From the NCBI GenBank assembly GCA_002713215.1, contig PAVO01000019.1, positions 1-64,000 on the forward strand: a stretch of DNA of 64,000 bases, written 5' to 3'. This document shows, piece after piece, positions 61,715-64,000 of the stretch. The position numbers were made by a program, and so were the translations under genes. The notes under the pieces are model-generated. The model had not been told where the DNA came from and did not search any database. It worked only from the letters and a program-made list of their open reading frames with translations. This stretch comes from Crocinitomicaceae bacterium. Lineage in GTDB: Bacteria; Bacteroidota; Bacteroidia; Flavobacteriales_G; Salibacteraceae. Position 1 is the stretch's first letter, and each line of letters starts with the position of its first letter.

Positions 61715-64000
61715 ATGGAAGAAAAAGAAAACAAAGGGATTCTAAAAGAGTTTAAACTCTCCAGTCTCTCACTTAAAAATAAGATGACGGTTTATGTAAT
61801 AACCGCCATCACACTACTTGCAGGTCTAAGTACTTATATGTCTATGCCTCGTGAGGCCTTTCCGGAGATAGTAATGCCACAGATTTATGTAGGTACTCCA
61901 TATCCTGGAAACTCTTCAGCTGACATCGAAAAACTGATTACGAGACCTCTTGAAAAAGAAATAAAATCAATTTCGGGAATTGATAAAATGACCTCAACGT
62001 CAGTTCAGGGTTATTCTACCATATTTATTGAATTTGATTTTAGCATTACTCCAGAAGAGGCACTTAGAAAGGTTAAAGACAAGGTGGATCTCGCCAAAGG
62101 TGACCCCGATTTTCCTAATGATTTGCCTGCAGATCCGAACGTATTTGAAATGAATATGTCGGAAATGATGCCGATTGTTAACATTAACCTATCCGGTGAC
62201 TACTCGGTTGACCAGCTTAAAGAATATGCCGAATACTTAGAAGATAAAATCGAAGCTCTACCGGAAATTACGGAGGTAGACATTCGTGGGGTTACCGAAA
62301 AGGAAATGAAGATAAACGTGGACCTCGCCAAAATGGAGGCCATGGAAATTAGCTTCAACGATATTGCAAATGCAGTTAGGAATGAAAACATTACCATTTC
62401 TGGTGGTGATGTGCTTTCTGGGAATACAAGACGAACCGTTCGAGTTGTTGGTGATTTTATGGATGCGTCAGAACTTGAAGATGTAACTGTTAAACAAGAG
62501 GACTTCAACATTGTTTACCTAAGGGATATAGCGGAAGTTGTATTTGAAGAAGCGGAAAAAACCAGCTATGCTCGGGAGTACCAGAAACCAGTTGTAATGG
62601 TTGATGTTAAAAAACGGGGTGGCGAAAACTTAATTCAGGCATCGGAGTCGATCAACAAAATTATCGATGAGGCTAAGGGAAGCGTAATACCTGATAACGT
62701 AACCATAACACTCACCAATGACCAAAGTGATGACACCCGTAGAATGGTGAGCGAACTTGAAAACAGTATCATATTCGGTATGTTACTGGTTGTTTTGGTC
62801 CTCCTCTTTTTCCTGGGAATTAGAAATGCGCTTTTTGTTGGGATCGCTATTCCTTTAAGTATGTTGCTGTCCTTGTTCATTTTGGGATCTATGGGAATTA
62901 CCTTAAACATTATGGTGTTATTCTCCTTGATTTTAGCACTGGGAATGTTGGTGGACAATGGAATTGTTGTAGTGGAAAACATCTATCGTTTGATGGACGA
63001 AGAAGGAATGCCCGCTATGAAAGCGGCACGTTATGGAGTAGGTGAGGTAGCCATGCCAATTATTGCTTCTACAGCCACAACTCTTGCCGCCTTCCTTCCA
63101 TTGGCAATTTGGCCAGGAATGATGGGTGAGTTTATGTTCTGGCTTCCAGTTACTTTAATGACGGTATTGGGTTCTTCACTTTTTGTGGCGCTGGTGATTA
63201 ACCCGGTGCTGACATCGGTATTGATGAAGGTGGAAGAGAAGAAATCTAACCCACGAAAATTGGCAATCGTAGGAATATCTATGATTCTGTTTGGAATATT
63301 AATGAGACTTGGCGGGGCTTTAACATTTGGCAGCTTGCTAATAATAGGTGGGGTAATTGGATTCCTCAACTATTATATTCTTTCACCTGGTACCAAATGG
63401 TTTCAAAACAAATTCCTCCCATTATTGGAGAACATATACAACGGGTTCATTGGAATTGCCTTAAAAAGAAAGAATCCTATTTGGTTCTTTATTGGCACCA
63501 TCGTCTTTTTTATTGTTTCGATTGTTCTATTGGCAGTGGCAACACCTAAGGTGATTTTCTTCCCAATAGGTCAGCCGAAGTATGTAAACATTTTTATTGA
63601 GGCTCCAATAGGCACCGATATCGAAGAGACGAATGTGATTACCAAAGAACTTGAATCCCGAATCCTGGAATATGGAAAACGATATGAGGATACTACTGGA
63701 GCACCGGTTAAGGGTACGGGAAGAAACTTCCTGATCAAATCTGTTATTGCTCAGGTGGGAGAAGGAACTTCCGATCCTTCACAGGGTCCATCCATGGCAA
63801 ACACTCCTCATAAGGGACGAATTACTGTGAGTTTTGTTGAATTTCAATTCAGAAGAGGGATCCAAACTTCTGATGTAATGGAAGACATGAGGAAAATTGT
63901 AAAAGGAATTCCCGGGGTTCAGGTAACCGTTGATAAAAACAACGATGGACCTCCCGTTGGAAAACCGATTACAATTGAAATAACCGGAGATGATTACGAT
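61715..64000 (+). CDS. RND efflux transporter permease subunit (3' end outside window)
   Basis: 762 codons seen, running off the window; family members have about 1050 residues or more. AcrB/MexB-like: TM1 (NKMTVYVITAITLLAGLSTY), PREAFPEIVMPQIYVGTPYPG, porter domain, a TM2-6 block (IIFGMLLVVLVLLFFLGIR ... VFSLILALGMLVDNGIVVVENI), and an unusual stretch of two extra hydrophobic segments (about 511-555, AIVGISMILFGILMRLGGAL). The TM4 relay reads VDNG, with one Asp where AcrB has two. Start is 28 bp after the adaptor gene. It expels an unknown compound using proton flow. Confidence 0.93.
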   Translation, partial: MEEKENKGILKEFKLSSLSLKNKMTVYVITAITLLAGLSTYMSMPREAFPEIVMPQIYVGTPYPGNSSADIEKLITRPLEKEIKSISGIDKMTSTSVQGYSTIFIEFDFSITPEEALRKVKDKVDLAKGDPDFPNDLPADPNVFEMNMSEMMPIVNINLSGDYSVDQLKEYAEYLEDKIEALPEITEVDIRGVTEKEMKINVDLAKMEAMEISFNDIANAVRNENITISGGDVLSGNTRRTVRVVGDFMDASELEDVTVKQEDFNIVYLRDIAEVVFEEAEKTSYAREYQKPVVMVDVKKRGGENLIQASESINKIIDEAKGSVIPDNVTITLTNDQSDDTRRMVSELENSIIFGMLLVVLVLLFFLGIRNALFVGIAIPLSMLLSLFILGSMGITLNIMVLFSLILALGMLVDNGIVVVENIYRLMDEEGMPAMKAARYGVGEVAMPIIASTATTLAAFLPLAIWPGMMGEFMFWLPVTLMTVLGSSLFVALVINPVLTSVLMKVEEKKSNPRKLAIVGISMILFGILMRLGGALTFGSLLIIGGVIGFLNYYILSPGTKWFQNKFLPLLENIYNGFIGIALKRKNPIWFFIGTIVFFIVSIVLLAVATPKVIFFPIGQPKYVNIFIEAPIGTDIEETNVITKELESRILEYGKRYEDTTGAPVKGTGRNFLIKSVIAQVGEGTSDPSQGPSMANTPHKGRITVSFVEFQFRRGIQTSDVMEDMRKIVKGIPGVQVTVDKNNDGPPVGKPITIEITGDDYD

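Overview
The window is a chromosomal segment of a Bacteroidota bacterium, most likely in or near the Flavobacteriales. Evidence: five proteins end in type IX secretion (T9SS) sorting domains with the YPNP motif; there are SusC-free but repeat-rich secreted adhesin-type proteins, GSCFA and LytTR/LytS-type signalling proteins; Shine-Dalgarno sites are absent; and promoters match the Bacteroidota form (-33 TTTG, about 19 bp, -7 TAnnTTTG), best seen in front of asnS. I cannot name the species.

Layout. 1-345: tRNA-Asn with its terminator and further hairpins. 346-4364: two tandemly duplicated HisKA_2-type histidine kinases and one LytTR response regulator. 4494-14342: a secreted-protein cluster made of a small T9SS-tailed protein, an 1869-residue S74-chaperone adhesin with a 33-unit, exactly 51-bp repeat array, a seven-bladed SBBP propeller protein and a glycine-rich protein. 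14572-17048: MATE transporter, a decayed cytochrome-like remnant and a methyltransferase. 17298-20907: a propeller/Y_Y_Y/LytS kinase and its LytTR regulator. 20928-21530: outer-membrane barrel. 21886-36930: a giant secreted protein of about 5000 residues with seven beta-helix modules and fourteen Ig-like modules. 37011-39243: NtrY-like kinase overlapping a crotonase. 39252-44530 (minus): GSCFA protein, quinone-oxidoreductase-like enzyme, GT-C glycosyltransferase, 3'-5' exonuclease and a toxin-like Cys/His protein. 44618-46126: DUF389 membrane protein.

46133-49653 (minus) is a tight four-gene operon encoding a UbiA-type phosphoribosyltransferase, DprE1, DprE2 and a HAD phosphatase: an apparently complete route to polyprenyl-phosphoryl-arabinose, best known from mycobacterial cell-wall synthesis and unexpected here. 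49825-50772 is a metal-ligand-rich T9SS protein. 50878-51460 is a tRNA-Val locus broken up by palindromes, with a 5' tRNA fragment, a stop-interrupted GIY-YIG nuclease gene, an intact tRNA-Val and a 3' tRNA fragment; it looks like a small tRNA-targeting element or its remains.

The right end holds a bestrophin channel, two peroxiredoxin-like genes with a PAS protein, a DHFR-family enzyme, a BamA/TamA-family protein, asnS, and a TetR - TolC - lipoprotein adaptor - RND pump operon whose pump gene runs off the window. The TetR promoter carries a perfect 10+10 inverted repeat, a likely autoregulatory operator.

All family calls come from reading the sequence and remembered families; no database search was possible.
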